NCBI GenBank assembly: GCA_902785325.1
Contig: CACZXZ010000020.1
Location: 1 to 32,836, forward strand
Source: an uncultured Succinivibrio sp.
Lineage (GTDB): Bacteria > Pseudomonadota > Gammaproteobacteria > Enterobacterales > Succinivibrionaceae
Direction: 5' to 3'
Length of the DNA: 32,836 nucleotides
Positions 1 to 11,700 of this stretch are shown here, in pieces. Below the pieces are notes generated by a model. It did no database searches, had not been told where the DNA came from, and was given only the letters and a program-made list of their open reading frames with translations. Positions within the stretch are counted from its first letter, which is position 1. Each line of letters starts with the position of its first letter. Position numbers and translations under genes: made by a program.

Positions 1-54
1 TTTTAAAGAACTTTTTAAACGCTTGGTTTATTTACGTTGTCTTGCGTGACAACG
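1..54 (-). other. rRNA operon leader with hairpin and boxA-like element (partial)
   Basis: Read on the minus strand, transcription starting near position 54 would first make a hairpin from GTTGTC and GACAAC (36-41 and 48-53). It would then reach a boxA-like antitermination element at 13-1 (AGTTCTTTAAAA on the minus strand; the E. coli boxA is TGCTCTTTAACA). This order of strong promoter, 5' hairpin and boxA is the usual leader of gammaproteobacterial rRNA operons. The 16S gene would lie just left of the window; that is inferred and not seen. Confidence 0.6.
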
Positions 55-61
55 GAATGGC

Positions 62-118
62 ATTATAGTCTTTTATTTTTTCTTGTCAAATATTTTTTTG
101 ATCTTTTTCAAACTTTTG
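62..118 (-). promoter_or_regulatory. rrn P1-type promoter with UP element
   Basis: The minus strand carries a perfect -35 TTGACA (89-84) and a perfect -10 TATAAT (67-62) separated by 16 bp, the spacing of E. coli rrnB P1. The bases after the -10 (GCCATTCC) sit where the GC-rich discriminator of stable-RNA promoters lies. Upstream (90-118) the minus strand has three A-tracts roughly one helical turn apart, as expected for an UP element. Together with the boxA-like leader this points to a ribosomal RNA operon leaving the window leftwards. Confidence 0.7.
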
Positions 119-640
119 AGACGCTTCTTGCCACTAAATCGCTTATTTATGCCTTTCTTATTTTTGTAAATTTTATTTTTCTCTTTTTTTTACTGAAAAC
201 CTTATCCTTTTAGATTATTTGCTAACAATTTTGATTTGCGCACATGTTGCGAACACATTTATTTTTTTTCGTCAATTCTTACATTTTAATCTTCTTTTTA
301 TAAATCTACTTTTTTTGTAGGTTTTATCACTAGTTTTTTTCATTGCTGATCATGTAAGGCATATTTGATACTTAAAGTTCTTTTATTTGCACTTTTTAAG
401 TGATCATTTTCACGATTTTTCAATTTAATTTTTTTTACTAAAACGGTTTTCGTTGTCGGTCTAGACTTAGCATTCTTAACACCGTTTAAGGCATATTTTC
501 ATTTTTTCTACTAGTAGTAACCATTATCACTAATCTAATTTTTCTTCTGTTTTTCAATAAATTGGCTTTTATTAGGCATTTATTAAGGTTTGAACTATGA
601 TAAACAGTGCGATTCTTACGATCTTCTAAAATCAATATCA
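119..640. other. AT-rich intergenic region, no gene seen
   Basis: This is about 520 bases with a strongly T-rich plus strand, lying between the divergent rrn promoter and the chemoreceptor gene. I see no convincing reading frame, tRNA or terminator. It probably holds upstream activator sites for the rrn promoter and the promoter of the chemoreceptor gene, but no clear -35/-10 pair could be assigned to the latter. Confidence 0.5.
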
Positions 641-663
641 AACAAACATAAGGCAACTCATAT

Positions 664-2277
664 ATGAAAGAATTACTCAGATCATGCTCGATAAAATCCA
701 AACTGATTTTCAGTTTCCTTTTTATCGTTCTTTTAACTATTGTCCTCGACTTCTTCGCAATCAAAAGTCTTAACGAGGCAAAAGAATACGGTCAAGCAAA
801 AGTAGAACATCTACAGCAGCGTTATGGAAGAACCAGAAGAACTCTTGATGATGTTGGTATGATTCAGCATAACGTCATCAAAGCTTTAGATAATCCAAGC
901 CAGGCAAAAGTTTTTCTTGATGAGAATAATGAGATTATTGCAAAGTTAGCTGAGCACGCAAAAGCATTGCAACTTACAAGATATCCAAAAGAGATTGGCG
1001 AAGTTAAAAAGGCAACTTTAGAGTATATTGATTTCTATCAAAAAGAATTTCTACCAGCTTTCACTCAAGGAGATCTTCAAAAAGCATCTAAAATCTTTTT
1101 CGATAAATCCTGCACACCTTTCTTTATCATTTTTGAAAACATTAAACTTGTTAATGGTTATCAAATCAAAGATTCTAAAAAGGCTCTAGAAGCTATTGAA
1201 AATGGTAGTACTATCTTCGTAATTATCGTATGTACCGCAATTCAAGTAGGTATTGCTATCTGCTTGTGTGCTTATATTCCTTTTGTAATCACAAGACAAT
1301 TAAAAGGTATTTCTCAGCATGCAAAAGAAATCTCTAGAGGTGATTTAACAAGACTAATTCACACCAAGCGTAAAGACGAATTTGTAACTTTAGTTACCGC
1401 GCTTGAGAGTATGCGCTCCTCCTTAAAAGATCAATTAAATAACATTACTAGTGTATCTCACGGTGTTTCTCATAGTGTTGATACTTTATCTTCAACAGCT
1501 GCAAAGATTGGAGAAATCTCAACAGATAACCAATCTCGTGCTTTAACTGTATCAGCAGCCTCTGAGGAAATGGTTTCAACCACTAATGATATTGCTAAAA
1601 ACTGTGAAAATGCCTCTCAAATTGCAGATACTTCAGCAAAGAGAACAACTGAAGGCATAAACATGGTTCAAAATGTTATTGAAAGACTTAATAACCATGC
1701 AGTTCGTTGCCGTGAAGATGCTGACTTAGTAAAAGCTTTAACCGAGCAAGCTCAGCAAATTGGTGCAATTGTTAACACCATTGATGACATTGCAAATCAA
1801 ACTAACTTGCTTGCTCTAAACGCTGCAATTGAGGCTGCAAGAGCTGGTGAAGCAGGTAAAGGCTTTGCTGTGGTAGCAGATGAAGTTCGCGCTCTAGCTT
1901 CTCGTACTTCTAAATCTACCCAAGAAATTACCGACATGGTAACTAGAATTCAACATGAGGCTACCGCTGCTAATGATGCAATGCAAGAATCCGTAAATCA
2001 AATGGAAGGTATTACTGAGGAAGCTAACGGTGTTGAGGAGATTTTCGACGACATCACTCAAAAAGTTCAAGTCGTTCATACACAGATCTCTCAAATTGCA
2101 ACTGCTGCAGAGCAGCAAACTGTTGCAACTTCAGAAATATCTTCAAACATGAAGAGTATTACAGATGGTTCTCATTTACTTGCTAATGAAATTGTTGATA
2201 TCAACAAGTGCATCGAAAACTCAATGCAAGAAGTAGAGGATCTATTAAAAGTAATTTCTTACTACAAATTAAGCTAA
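664..2277 (+). CDS. methyl-accepting chemotaxis protein
   Basis: This is a 537-residue inner-membrane chemoreceptor. TM1 spans about residues 13-33, followed by a mostly helical periplasmic sensor of about 150 residues resembling a small four-helix bundle. TM2 spans about 184-208, then a HAMP segment (about 209-262) and a long cytoplasmic coiled-coil signalling domain. The highly conserved hairpin tip that contacts CheA and CheW is obvious ([18 protein letters not shown], about residues 379-396). There is no C-terminal NWETF-type pentapeptide, so it probably does not tether CheR/CheB directly. The start follows an AAGG about 10 bases upstream. The gene stands alone, with no other che genes nearby, and the ligand cannot be read from the sequence. 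It ends at a hairpin shared with convergent recD. Confidence 0.95.
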   Translation: MKELLRSCSIKSKLIFSFLFIVLLTIVLDFFAIKSLNEAKEYGQAKVEHLQQRYGRTRRTLDDVGMIQHNVIKALDNPSQAKVFLDENNEIIAKLAEHAKALQLTRYPKEIGEVKKATLEYIDFYQKEFLPAFTQGDLQKASKIFFDKSCTPFFIIFENIKLVNGYQIKDSKKALEAIENGSTIFVIIVCTAIQVGIAICLCAYIPFVITRQLKGISQHAKEISRGDLTRLIHTKRKDEFVTLVTALESMRSSLKDQLNNITSVSHGVSHSVDTLSSTAAKIGEISTDNQSRALTVSAASEEMVSTTNDIAKNCENASQIADTSAKRTTEGINMVQNVIERLNNHAVRCREDADLVKALTEQAQQIGAIVNTIDDIANQTNLLALNAAIEAARAGEAGKGFAVVADEVRALASRTSKSTQEITDMVTRIQHEATAANDAMQESVNQMEGITEEANGVEEIFDDITQKVQVVHTQISQIATAAEQQTVATSEISSNMKSITDGSHLLANEIVDINKCIENSMQEVEDLLKVISYYKLS

Positions 2278-2300
2278 CCTTAGTTTCACGTTATGTTTTT

Positions 2301-2335
2301 ATCATTAGGAGCTAAACGCTCCTAATGATTTATTT
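2301..2335 (+). terminator. rho-independent terminator after the chemoreceptor gene
   Basis: A perfect 12-bp stem (2301-2312 with 2318-2329) and a 5-base loop are followed by a T-rich run on the plus strand. The stem abuts the recD stop codon at 2330, so convergent transcription may also be affected. The minus-strand side lacks a T-tract. Confidence 0.7.
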
Positions 2336-4573
2336 CGCTAGCATTAAAGCAAGACCACTTTCTCTTTCTACTTTCTTTACAATAGCTTGTAAGAAAACTT
2401 CCTTATTAGACACGATAATGACTTTATCGTTTGTATCTCTTGGCTTAGCTCTAGTTAAACCTGTATAAACTAATTCTTTAGTTAATACTGGGTTTAATTT
2501 ATCTGATAAAACCATACAGATATTTTGATATTCACTACCTTGAGATTTGTGAATAGTCATCGCAAAACCTTGAGTGTAATTAGACAATCTTTCAGGAGAA
2601 ATTTCTCTTACCTTGTTACCATCTTTTGGTGGGAAGAAAATACGAGCTTTTGAATTTTCTTTATCTTCTTCACTGCTGTAAGCCACAAAGCCGATTTCAC
2701 CGTTATCAAGATTTAGGTTTCTGTCATTTTTGGTAACTAAGACTACTTGTCCTGGGAAAAAGACATCGTCGGCTAATAATTTATACTCAGTACTGTTCTT
2801 ATCAAACTTTTGCTTATAAATTGCTTTAAGCTTTTTACTTACAGCTTCATTTAAGGCATTTACACCTAAATCACCATCTTTGTTAGAACACAGAATTCTA
2901 AATTCATCTAATAGCTTGAAAGGATTATTAGCTTTTGATGCAAAATCCTCATTGCTAATGACAAATTTCTTATCTACTAATAACTTTATAAAACCTGTTT
3001 TGGCTTTATCTCTTGGGTTGTAATAATCCACCATAGTCTTAGCAATCAAATCAGAGAGTTTAGAGATAGCTTTTTTATCACCTTGCTCTACAGGATTGAA
3101 GATAATTTCATCACTGCCAACCCTTGGATTGATAAGATTGTGATTGGTTAAAACCTCTTTGTTCTCATAGAGTAAATCTGACTCAAAAATCTCACGATTT
3201 AAATCTTGGCCTGCATGAGCTTGATTTACCAATTTTGCAAGATTACCAAGTTTTGAATCATCAGAGAAACGGTGAGTAAAGGTCAATAAACTTACATATT
3301 TACCAACAGTATAGCTTTGACCAAATTGCTCTAAAAACTGCTCTTTTGAAAAACCAGTCATACTCTCAAGGATTTTTGATAAATTATCCTCAATAGGAGT
3401 ATTTAAGTCACAACAAATATCTGACAACACAGAGCCTGGCTCTACAGAGCTTAACTGATCTTTATCTCCTAACATGATTACTTTGGTATTAGGTCCAATA
3501 GCATCAAGTAATTTAGAGAATAAGGACAGAGAAATCATAGAGATTTCATCTACCACCAAAATGTCACAAGGCAGATGATGATCTGGGTTGTATTTAGGTA
3601 CTTCTTGGTGAGGGTAAATTCCGATTAAAGAGTGAACTGTACTTGCAGTATCTGGGATCAATTTTAATTTTTGATTATATAAATCCTCATTCTTGAATAA
3701 TGGTAAAGCTTTTGCTTTTAGACTCTCATTACCTTTACCACTCTGAATTGATTCAATCATTCTTCCTGCAGCTTTTCCTGTTGGAGCTGCTAGCAGAATA
3801 CGAGGATCGCTCATTCCACTATTAGCAAGTAACAATAACAGCAGCTTTAATACAGTGGTAGTTTTTCCTGTACCAGGACCACCACAAATCACTGTAAAAG
3901 GAGAAAGAGTTGCTAAAGCCACAGCTTTCTTTTGACCATCAGAATTTATCTCATCCTTAAATAACATTGCTATTTGAGCTTTATATTTCTCAATAGTGTC
4001 ATTATCAATTTCTGCAGCTGAACTTACACGCTCTTTAATAAAGGCTGACACATTTTCTTCATATTGATAAAAACGTCTAAGATAGACTCTAGCCTCTGCT
4101 TTATTGTCAAAATCAAAAGCTACTAAAGGACTATCATTACAAGCTTGGCAATTTATAAGTTGGCATTTTTTAACATCTTTATTAAGAAGAAAAGTTAAGC
4201 ACTCTTCAAGTAAGGATTCAAATTGAGCTTCCCAAAGTGTTTCAAGATTGCTATCGCCTAATAAAATCTTTTCTTTAACTAGTTCAAGTAAACTATCCTT
4301 TTTTAGACGAATGCAAATATCACCATTATCAAGTTTTAAGCTCATCAGCAGGAATAGAATATAAAACTCTAATGAAAACTCCTTTGGAAATTGACGTTTA
4401 CAAAAGTTGCTCATGCCTATGGCTAAAGGGCTTACAAAAGATAAGTCTGTACTTTCTCTAAGTAAAGTATCTAACTTATCTGCTTGAGAGTCTGTAGCAT
4501 CAATTTGGTTAATGGTGTTAAAGAATATAGTTAATTGCTCATTTAACTTGTCTATTTTTGTTTGCTTGTCCAT
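2330..4573 (-). CDS. recD: RecBCD enzyme subunit RecD (5'-3' helicase)
   Basis: RecD is the superfamily 1B helicase subunit of exonuclease V and unwinds the 5'-ended strand during break processing. An N-terminal domain that binds RecB is followed by Walker A GGPGTGKT (about residues 231-238), Walker B with DILVVDEISM, motif III LGDKDQLSSVEPGSV, and C-terminal motifs HKSQGSE and YTGLTRAK. The last residues (ERESGLALML) match the RecD family end. At 747 residues it is longer than E. coli RecD (608); the extra length is spread over the N-terminus and the region between motifs III and V. It is the last gene of recC-recB-recD and starts 8 bases after recB, with an AGAGTAGG-like ribosome site formed by the recB stop region. 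Confidence 0.95.
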   Translation of the reverse strand: MDKQTKIDKLNEQLTIFFNTINQIDATDSQADKLDTLLRESTDLSFVSPLAIGMSNFCKRQFPKEFSLEFYILFLLMSLKLDNGDICIRLKKDSLLELVKEKILLGDSNLETLWEAQFESLLEECLTFLLNKDVKKCQLINCQACNDSPLVAFDFDNKAEARVYLRRFYQYEENVSAFIKERVSSAAEIDNDTIEKYKAQIAMLFKDEINSDGQKKAVALATLSPFTVICGGPGTGKTTTVLKLLLLLLANSGMSDPRILLAAPTGKAAGRMIESIQSGKGNESLKAKALPLFKNEDLYNQKLKLIPDTASTVHSLIGIYPHQEVPKYNPDHHLPCDILVVDEISMISLSLFSKLLDAIGPNTKVIMLGDKDQLSSVEPGSVLSDICCDLNTPIEDNLSKILESMTGFSKEQFLEQFGQSYTVGKYVSLLTFTHRFSDDSKLGNLAKLVNQAHAGQDLNREIFESDLLYENKEVLTNHNLINPRVGSDEIIFNPVEQGDKKAISKLSDLIAKTMVDYYNPRDKAKTGFIKLLVDKKFVISNEDFASKANNPFKLLDEFRILCSNKDGDLGVNALNEAVSKKLKAIYKQKFDKNSTEYKLLADDVFFPGQVVLVTKNDRNLNLDNGEIGFVAYSSEEDKENSKARIFFPPKDGNKVREISPERLSNYTQGFAMTIHKSQGSEYQNICMVLSDKLNPVLTKELVYTGLTRAKPRDTNDKVIIVSNKEVFLQAIVKKVERESGLALMLAK

Positions 4574-4581
4574 GTTGATAC

Positions 4582-7500
4582 CTACTCTTCTGCCTCAAAC
4601 AACTTATCTAAACGCTCTACTAACTCAAATTTAGGCTTAATTTGATAGATACCTGTACTTATACTGTCTGTGCCTTTTTGTAAACCACGCAAGAATAAGT
4701 ACATCACACCACCAAAATCTTTCTCATAATCATAGTCTTTGACAATGGTCTTTAAGAAACGATGCAAAGCTACAGAGTAAATTAAAATCTGTACATCATA
4801 ACGGGAGGTAAAAATAGATTTGAACATCTGTGATGGGCTGTAATCTTTAAAACCTCCACCTAGGAAATTTGATTTGTAGTCAATTAAGAAATACTGATTT
4901 CCAATGTTAGTTTCAAAATTAGCCACCAAATCTATACTACCTTTCATAAAGCCTTTAAAGTCATTAGCTTTTAACATAGGTAAATCAGCTTGAATGGCAT
5001 CACCAAATTTCTCAACTTCGCTTTGATAGAACTCGTCACAAATTAAGTTAAACTCATCCATCTTAAACTGTTTACAAGGCATAAAGTATTCAAGCTCGCA
5101 GGCACACTTATCAGAGGTTAAACAAGATAAAGACAATGGATGAGAGTTACTGTCTACAATACCTAAATTAGCGTGTACGATTGAGGATAACCAATCAGTA
5201 AAATCTGCATTGAAAGTACTTATATCTTGATCATATGGTTTGAGTAAACTGCCATATTTCTTATTTTGAGTGGTTTCTTCAACAAACTTTAGTAAACAAC
5301 CATCATCATTTTTATCAAAATTAGTACGAGACAATAAGTATTCCATCAACTCATGCAAAAAATCACCTGCGATATTGCCTTTAGTAAAGGTAAATTGCAG
5401 TGGATTCTTTGATGAGGAATCATCTACTTGTACTTTAGGATCACTACTTAAATTCTCACCATTCTGCTCTGTGAACATGTGATTGTGATTGCCACTAGTA
5501 ATAGTAGAGTAAGAGGAGATTGTGTAGGATTTATCAATATCGCCTGCATTTAAAGTATTAACACTTAAGCTTGAAGTTTCTTTATTATTTAAAGCTTTTT
5601 CTTTTGCTAAATAGTCTTTATATTCTTTCTTACAAGCTTCTACAGAGCTATCTTCTAAAAGTTCATCTGCCTTTAAATGCTCTTTATATAAAGGCTTGAA
5701 CAAATCTAGATTGGATACAGCCTTTAGAGTACCATCTTCAGCTTTTGGATTGATGATTCTATTAAAGACTTTATAGTTACTACCTGTAAGGTTATTAAGA
5801 TAAATAAAATTAGCAGCTTGAGCTCTAGTTAGAGCCACATACAATAATCTAACTTCTTCTTGAAGACTTGCTTGCTTAGCAATCTCCTTGGCATCTTTTG
5901 TTTTTTCTTTTGCATTGAAGTCTGAGGTCAAAGACATGTTTGTAACAGTGTTTGTCTTTTCATCCATTTGAAGATAAAAAGTTTCGTTATTTGGAACTAT
6001 AGTTAAATGAGCTGAATTTACATCATAAATCTTAAAGTTTGAGCTTTGAGAGCCTCCAGGTTCTTTTCCATAAGGTAAATAGAAGTATGGTAAAAAAACG
6101 ATAGGATACTGCAGACCTTTTGACATATGCACAGTATAGATTTTGATAAGCTCTTGCTCTGATTCTAGATGTTTTTTAGTTTCATCTTCACTAAAACAAG
6201 CATTTTTACTATCACTTTCAAGTGCTACAGATTTAAACCAAATCAACTGAGCTTGAGGACCTATTACCTTTGCATCAATACTTTGAATTAACTCTGCTAT
6301 TTGATAATAGTTTGATAAAGCGCGCTCTCCACCTTCTGTATCAAGCATTGATTTGATACCGTCATGACTTTGTAAGTAGTGAGTAAAAGCACTTATGAAT
6401 CCATGTTTTTCCCACTTTAAATAGCAATCGTGTAACAGACGAATCTCTTTATCAAAGTTGTCATCCTCAGTATTAAGAACAATCTCCTTACTGTTGTCTC
6501 TTAATAAAGAACATGTAAGTAATCTATTTACTAGGGAAACATTAGAGTTATTACACATAGCTTCCATAAAATAGATAATATTTACAGATTCACAAGATGG
6601 CTTATATTCACTTGAACGGTAGGAGGTTTGAACATCACCACCAATCACTGATGATCTGTCAGAAAAGTACACTGACTTTAATCCAACTTCTTCTAAAGCA
6701 GTCTGAATTTGGGAACTTTCTTGTCCTGACTTTACTAAGATTGCTATATCGCTAGGTTTAATTTTGCGCTTTTTTGTTCTATCAGAGGATTTGTCTAAAA
6801 TTCCATGAGTTAACACTTTTACAACATCACAAGCTAAAGCTCTTGCTATTGCTACTTGATATTGATCTTTGTTGGATTCTGATTTTTCAAACTCAAGAGT
6901 GTTTACATAATTTGAAATTGGACGTTTATAAAAGTCGTCGTCGTTGTATTCATCGTCAAAATAGAATCTACAAGAGCCAGCTAATTTCTTATCTTCCTTT
7001 GGATAATTAACTCTCATAAAATCAATATTTGAAGGAATAAAATCAGCCTCACAATCTAAAGGTCTAGCTTCAAATCCTGGAACATCTTGTTCAAAAATTG
7101 CATTTACACCTTCAATAATATTGCGAGAAGATCTGAAATTAGTATCTAGTGTATAGAGTTTTTCAACTTTAGCTTTTGCTTTGTTGTAAGAGTTGATATC
7201 TGCATTTCTAAAAGCGTAGATTGACTGTTTAGGATCGCCAATTAAATAGCAAACTGCTTTTGATTTCTCCTGCTTTTTATCCTCAAGATACAATTTATTA
7301 AAGATTTCAAATTGAATAGGATCTGTATCCTGGAACTCATCAATCATAGCTACAGGATATTGATTACGAAGAAGCTTTGCTAAGTTGTCGCCTCTTTTTT
7401 TATCAACTGTTAAAACTATAGCTAATTGACGAAGTAACTCATCATTAGAAATTACATTATCGCGAATAAACAGAGAATCTAATTTGTTAATGCAAAGAAT

Positions 7501-8751
7501 GGATAGTACATACCAGATGGTTTTAGAGTTTAAATCTAGTTTGTCTCTTACTTCTTCTAAATTATTTACTAGCTGATAGAGATTTTCTTCAAATTCCTGC
7601 GCTTCTAGAGGTAATTTAAATCTGCTATCTTTTCTAGCTCTTGATATCAAAGATCTATTGTCATTTCCTTTGCTAAGGATTTTTTTTGTTGCTTTTCCAC
7701 TAGCAAATAAAAGCTTTACAAGCTCCTTATTAAAATCCTCTGTTTCTAAATCTTTAAGATCTTCTATATTTGTAAACAGAGCATAAATTTCATCAGTAAA
7801 TCCTGTAACGCTTTCATAAAAAGGAGACTGATTGCTTTCTGTAACGACAGTATGTTTCTTAAAGCATTCGTGTATTTGCCATAATAAATCTGCATTCTCT
7901 CCTTCAAGAAGCTCTTTAATTATCTTTTCATAAGCTTTAATTAAATCGGTAAGCTCTTTTTCTAGAGTGTTATTTGGATGTTGCTTTTTAAGGTTATAAA
8001 TTGCATAACCAAAGTAACCGTCTTTAGGATTAAGATTACGAACACTCTTTAAGAGTTTAATTGTATCTTTAAGGGAAGTAGGATCTTGAGTGCCTAAAAT
8101 TTCTAATAAAGTAGCTCTTTTGTCACCTAATTTATCGGTATAAAAAAGATCTCTCCACACAGCAAACATTGCTTCATCTTGCAATGCATTAGACTCTTGC
8201 TCTTGAATAAGTTGTACATTAAAGGCTTTACCTGATTCAAAAGCATAAACTTGGTTTAAAGCTCTGTTACAAAACGAATGAATGGTACTAATAGGAGCGT
8301 TATCGATATTTCTCTCAGCTCTATTTAGTAACCTTGCATATTTCTTTGCAAGCTCTTGTTGGTTTTCACTATTAAGATAATTTTCTAAAAGCTCTTTTAA
8401 GTTCTCATCACAATCAAGACTTACTAAAGAAGCGCCTTTACCTACAGTTTCAAATAGGATTCTGGTATCGTGAATTTTTTCTAAAATACGTGCTCTTAAA
8501 TCAGAAGCTGCTGCATTAGTAAAAGTAACAATTAAGATATTCTCTATAGAAAGAGGATTTCCTTGATTGATATATAAAGAAGTATTCTGCTCTTTATTTA
8601 ATTGACCTAGTAATAGTCTTATTACAAGATTACTAATGGTGTAAGTTTTACCAGTACCTGCTGAAGCTTCAATTAAGGAGGTACTGTTTAGATCAAAAGT
8701 ATTTACTTTAAGTGGAGTCATTTCTCTTAAGTTATTTTCTTGATTTTGCAT
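4582..8751 (-). CDS. recB: RecBCD enzyme subunit RecB (3'-5' helicase/nuclease)
   Basis: RecB is the helicase-nuclease subunit of exonuclease V. The N-terminus carries the family signature LIEASAGTGKT with Walker A at about residues 29-36; the UvrD-type motif II reads MIDEFQDTDPIQF. Further on are HMSKGLQYPIVFLP and LYVALTRA (motifs V and VI). The C-terminal RecB-family nuclease domain has GDFLHELMEYL (its His corresponds to a catalytic residue), GSIDLV with Asp1274, and DYKSNFLG with Asp1291 and Lys1293, so the nuclease should be active. At 1389 residues it is about 200 longer than E. coli RecB (1180). The start lies 12 bases downstream of the recC stop with a GGGA site. Unlike in E. coli, no ptrA lies between recC and recB. 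Confidence 0.96.
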   Translation of the reverse strand: MQNQENNLREMTPLKVNTFDLNSTSLIEASAGTGKTYTISNLVIRLLLGQLNKEQNTSLYINQGNPLSIENILIVTFTNAAASDLRARILEKIHDTRILFETVGKGASLVSLDCDENLKELLENYLNSENQQELAKKYARLLNRAERNIDNAPISTIHSFCNRALNQVYAFESGKAFNVQLIQEQESNALQDEAMFAVWRDLFYTDKLGDKRATLLEILGTQDPTSLKDTIKLLKSVRNLNPKDGYFGYAIYNLKKQHPNNTLEKELTDLIKAYEKIIKELLEGENADLLWQIHECFKKHTVVTESNQSPFYESVTGFTDEIYALFTNIEDLKDLETEDFNKELVKLLFASGKATKKILSKGNDNRSLISRARKDSRFKLPLEAQEFEENLYQLVNNLEEVRDKLDLNSKTIWYVLSILCINKLDSLFIRDNVISNDELLRQLAIVLTVDKKRGDNLAKLLRNQYPVAMIDEFQDTDPIQFEIFNKLYLEDKKQEKSKAVCYLIGDPKQSIYAFRNADINSYNKAKAKVEKLYTLDTNFRSSRNIIEGVNAIFEQDVPGFEARPLDCEADFIPSNIDFMRVNYPKEDKKLAGSCRFYFDDEYNDDDFYKRPISNYVNTLEFEKSESNKDQYQVAIARALACDVVKVLTHGILDKSSDRTKKRKIKPSDIAILVKSGQESSQIQTALEEVGLKSVYFSDRSSVIGGDVQTSYRSSEYKPSCESVNIIYFMEAMCNNSNVSLVNRLLTCSLLRDNSKEIVLNTEDDNFDKEIRLLHDCYLKWEKHGFISAFTHYLQSHDGIKSMLDTEGGERALSNYYQIAELIQSIDAKVIGPQAQLIWFKSVALESDSKNACFSEDETKKHLESEQELIKIYTVHMSKGLQYPIVFLPYFYLPYGKEPGGSQSSNFKIYDVNSAHLTIVPNNETFYLQMDEKTNTVTNMSLTSDFNAKEKTKDAKEIAKQASLQEEVRLLYVALTRAQAANFIYLNNLTGSNYKVFNRIINPKAEDGTLKAVSNLDLFKPLYKEHLKADELLEDSSVEACKKEYKDYLAKEKALNNKETSSLSVNTLNAGDIDKSYTISSYSTITSGNHNHMFTEQNGENLSSDPKVQVDDSSSKNPLQFTFTKGNIAGDFLHELMEYLLSRTNFDKNDDGCLLKFVEETTQNKKYGSLLKPYDQDISTFNADFTDWLSSIVHANLGIVDSNSHPLSLSCLTSDKCACELEYFMPCKQFKMDEFNLICDEFYQSEVEKFGDAIQADLPMLKANDFKGFMKGSIDLVANFETNIGNQYFLIDYKSNFLGGGFKDYSPSQMFKSIFTSRYDVQILIYSVALHRFLKTIVKDYDYEKDFGGVMYLFLRGLQKGTDSISTGIYQIKPKFELVERLDKLFEAEE

Positions 8752-8763
8752 TTTTCTGTCCCA

Positions 8764-11700
8764 CTATTCCTTAATTGAGGCTTTGATGATTGATACTAGA
8801 TCTGCCTTTATTGATCCTTTAATAATTGGTACAAGTTTTTCTTTAATATATTCAAAGAAGGAAATGATTAAATTCTGCTGATCATTTGATAACTCATCAA
8901 AATGATTAAAGATATCTGAGCCTTCAAATAAAAAGGCTACAGCATTATCTTTTCTAAATAACACAGCCTCGCTGTTGTCATTCCAAAGCTTGACAAGAGC
9001 ATCTTTCACCTCTAGTTCTTGATATGCTTTGGACTTTTTATCATCATTGTATTGAACAGAGAAATAATCTTCGATTAGTTTAGAGCTTACAGGTGTAGGG
9101 ATAGAGCTAAACCTAATGTAAAATTCAATTAAATCATTTAAAAGTAACTTTAGATTAGCTACAGAATACTGTTCTCTATCAAAGACAAATCTTGTACACT
9201 CGCCATCCTTAGTAAAGATGTAATGAGTAATTGGGGTATGAGGCTTTTCAATTGCATAAATTACAGAATTGATTAAAGCTTGCATGTAGCAATTAAATGA
9301 AATCTCGTCTTTTTTATGCCATAAATCCAAGATAATATTGCTGTTTTTCAAAAGAGTGCCACTAAATACTGCACTTACAACTTTAGTCTTATCCTTAGTT
9401 TCTTCTATAGGAATAGGAAAATCTAACTTGAATTCAGTGTCTTGAATATTATTGCCATTCTTTAATGCAGCTTTAGCTTGCTGTACTAAATCTTCAGCTT
9501 GTTTTACAAAGTCGTCTTTTTGATTTTCTTTTAATTGACCAAAAGGAATACAACCTTTTTGATACAACATCTCAAAATAATCACTTGCAACAGTGTAATT
9601 TGATGAGCTTAAATTCTTATCAAGATAATCCTTTAGATAAGAATTCTTATCTTTAAAATCAATCTCAAAAGGCTCTTCATCTTGTAAAGTATTACTATAG
9701 TTTACGTTTAATGAAATATTAAAACGCTCTTTTAAAAATTGTCTTGAACAGCCTCTAAACAGCTGTAAAAGATCGTTATAACCTACTTGATATTGATCTT
9801 TAATTTCTATTTTTGATTCTGCTCTCAAGCCTAAAGGCTTAATTTTCTGAAGTTCACCTTGAAGTTTTCCATCCCAAAAACTACCAACGTTAAAGGACAA
9901 TACAGCATTATCAGCTTGATAGTTTTTAGGATCGTATGAGTTTAATGTTTCCTTATGGAAAATTGCTTCATAAGGTGTTTTGTCGTTTGACTCAAGCTTA
10001 AAATGATCGTTTATATAATCTTTAAGCTCAGTTAATACTACAGATGGATTTAGCTCTGCTTTATTAGTTGGAGATTCACCTAAATAAGATAAATACAAAC
10101 TCTCTTGAGCAGATAATATTGCTTCTAAAAAGATAAATCTGTCATCGATAATTCTTGATCTGTCATTCTTTCTCTTAAAAAGAGGATTGCCCATTAAATT
10201 AAAGCTTGGAGCAGTATCTTTTCTTGGGAAATCAGTATCATTTAAACCTAAGATATAAATATGCTTGAAAGGCACAGCTCTCATCGGCATTAAAGAGCAG
10301 AAATTGATACTTCCACGCAAATATTGATTAGAGTCATGAGTATTGCCAAAAGCATGGATTAGCTTTGCTCTAAATACAGGTAAAGTGATCTTAATTTGAG
10401 AGTCTTGATCTTCACTATCATTTTTCAAATGGCTAACAGCTTCATTCATCTCAACTAAAATCTCTTCTACTAAAGAGCATTCATATTGAGTTTTCGGATC
10501 TTGAACAAAGCAACCATCTAAAATTAAGGTCTTAAGTTTATAAGTCCAAACTGCAGTTTCACTTGAATCTAAATTAGGATCAAACTCTGCTCTTATTTGA
10601 TTTAACTTATCAATAAAAGCATATAACTTGCCTAATAAAGTGTAATCAGAGGAATCAAAGTTCTCAAAACCAAAAGTGTCATGACCAGAGCCTGTCATAA
10701 ATCCATAGAATAATCTATCTAGACCTGCTTCAATGGTCCAAGGAAGATTGATCTCCTCCTGTGTATGTAATTGAGAGCAAACATCCTTTTGATTAAAGCC
10801 CCAGTGAATCTTGGTGTTATTAAACCAACTAATAATCACTGACAATTCTTCAGTGCTTATATTAAATTTTTCTGCAAGTGGCTTTACGGAAAGTAATTCA
10901 ATGATCAAATTAGCGCTAATAGGACTTATACCAATAGACAATAATTTGATGATAGCATCAGCTACTTCATTTGAAGATTGAGTGGATTTATCACTAACTG
11001 TGTATGGTAAATAGCAAGGATCCTCTTTTTCAATAGAGCCAAATACAGAATCAATGTAAGGAGCGTAGGTTTCAATATTTGGAACCATCACCAAAATATC
11101 TTTTGGCAATATTGGCTTATCACTGTTTTTGATGCTATTTAAGATTGAGTCTCTTAAGACCTCTAACTCTCTTTTTATAGTATGACAAGCGTGTACCTGC
11201 AAAGATAGATCATTGCCTTTTATAGTTTGCTTTTCTTCAGTTTGAGAGGTCAAATTAAGTAAACTGTCTTTTACATAATTTAATAGCGTATGTGTTTTCT
11301 CATCGTCATTAACGCTATTGGCAAAACAATGAGTAAAATCAATCTCATTATCTTTAGATAACAATACGTTGAGGGTATCCTTACCCTGAGTTCCCATAGA
11401 AACAAGAAGAGAATTTCCATCTACAAGTTCACCTATATTGTTCTCTTCATTATTGTCTTCATAACAATTTTTGACAGACTCTAAATATGCTTCATCAGTA
11501 GAACGGGGATTAACAACTGTAAAGTTATTTACAGTTGCAGTCTTTTTAACGTCAAAATGCTTAATTAAGGCATTAGCTTTAATAAATTTAATAATTTTTT
11601 TCTTTTCATCAAGCCAATACTTTTTGCTGTTATCTAAGTCACCCCAGTAATCCTGACAAGGATTTAGGTGCATAAAGAACACTGGAATGTCTTTGCCTAA

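Noticed and set aside
486-764. Minus-strand frame of 92 codons overlapping the start of the chemoreceptor gene
   Set aside because: It overlaps a certain gene in antisense, lacks a clear ribosome site and its lysine-rich translation resembles nothing known.
6774-7010. Plus-strand frames inside recB and recC (for example here, 5270-5482 and 11687-12007)
   Set aside because: They are antisense shadows of long, motif-bearing genes and show no family features.
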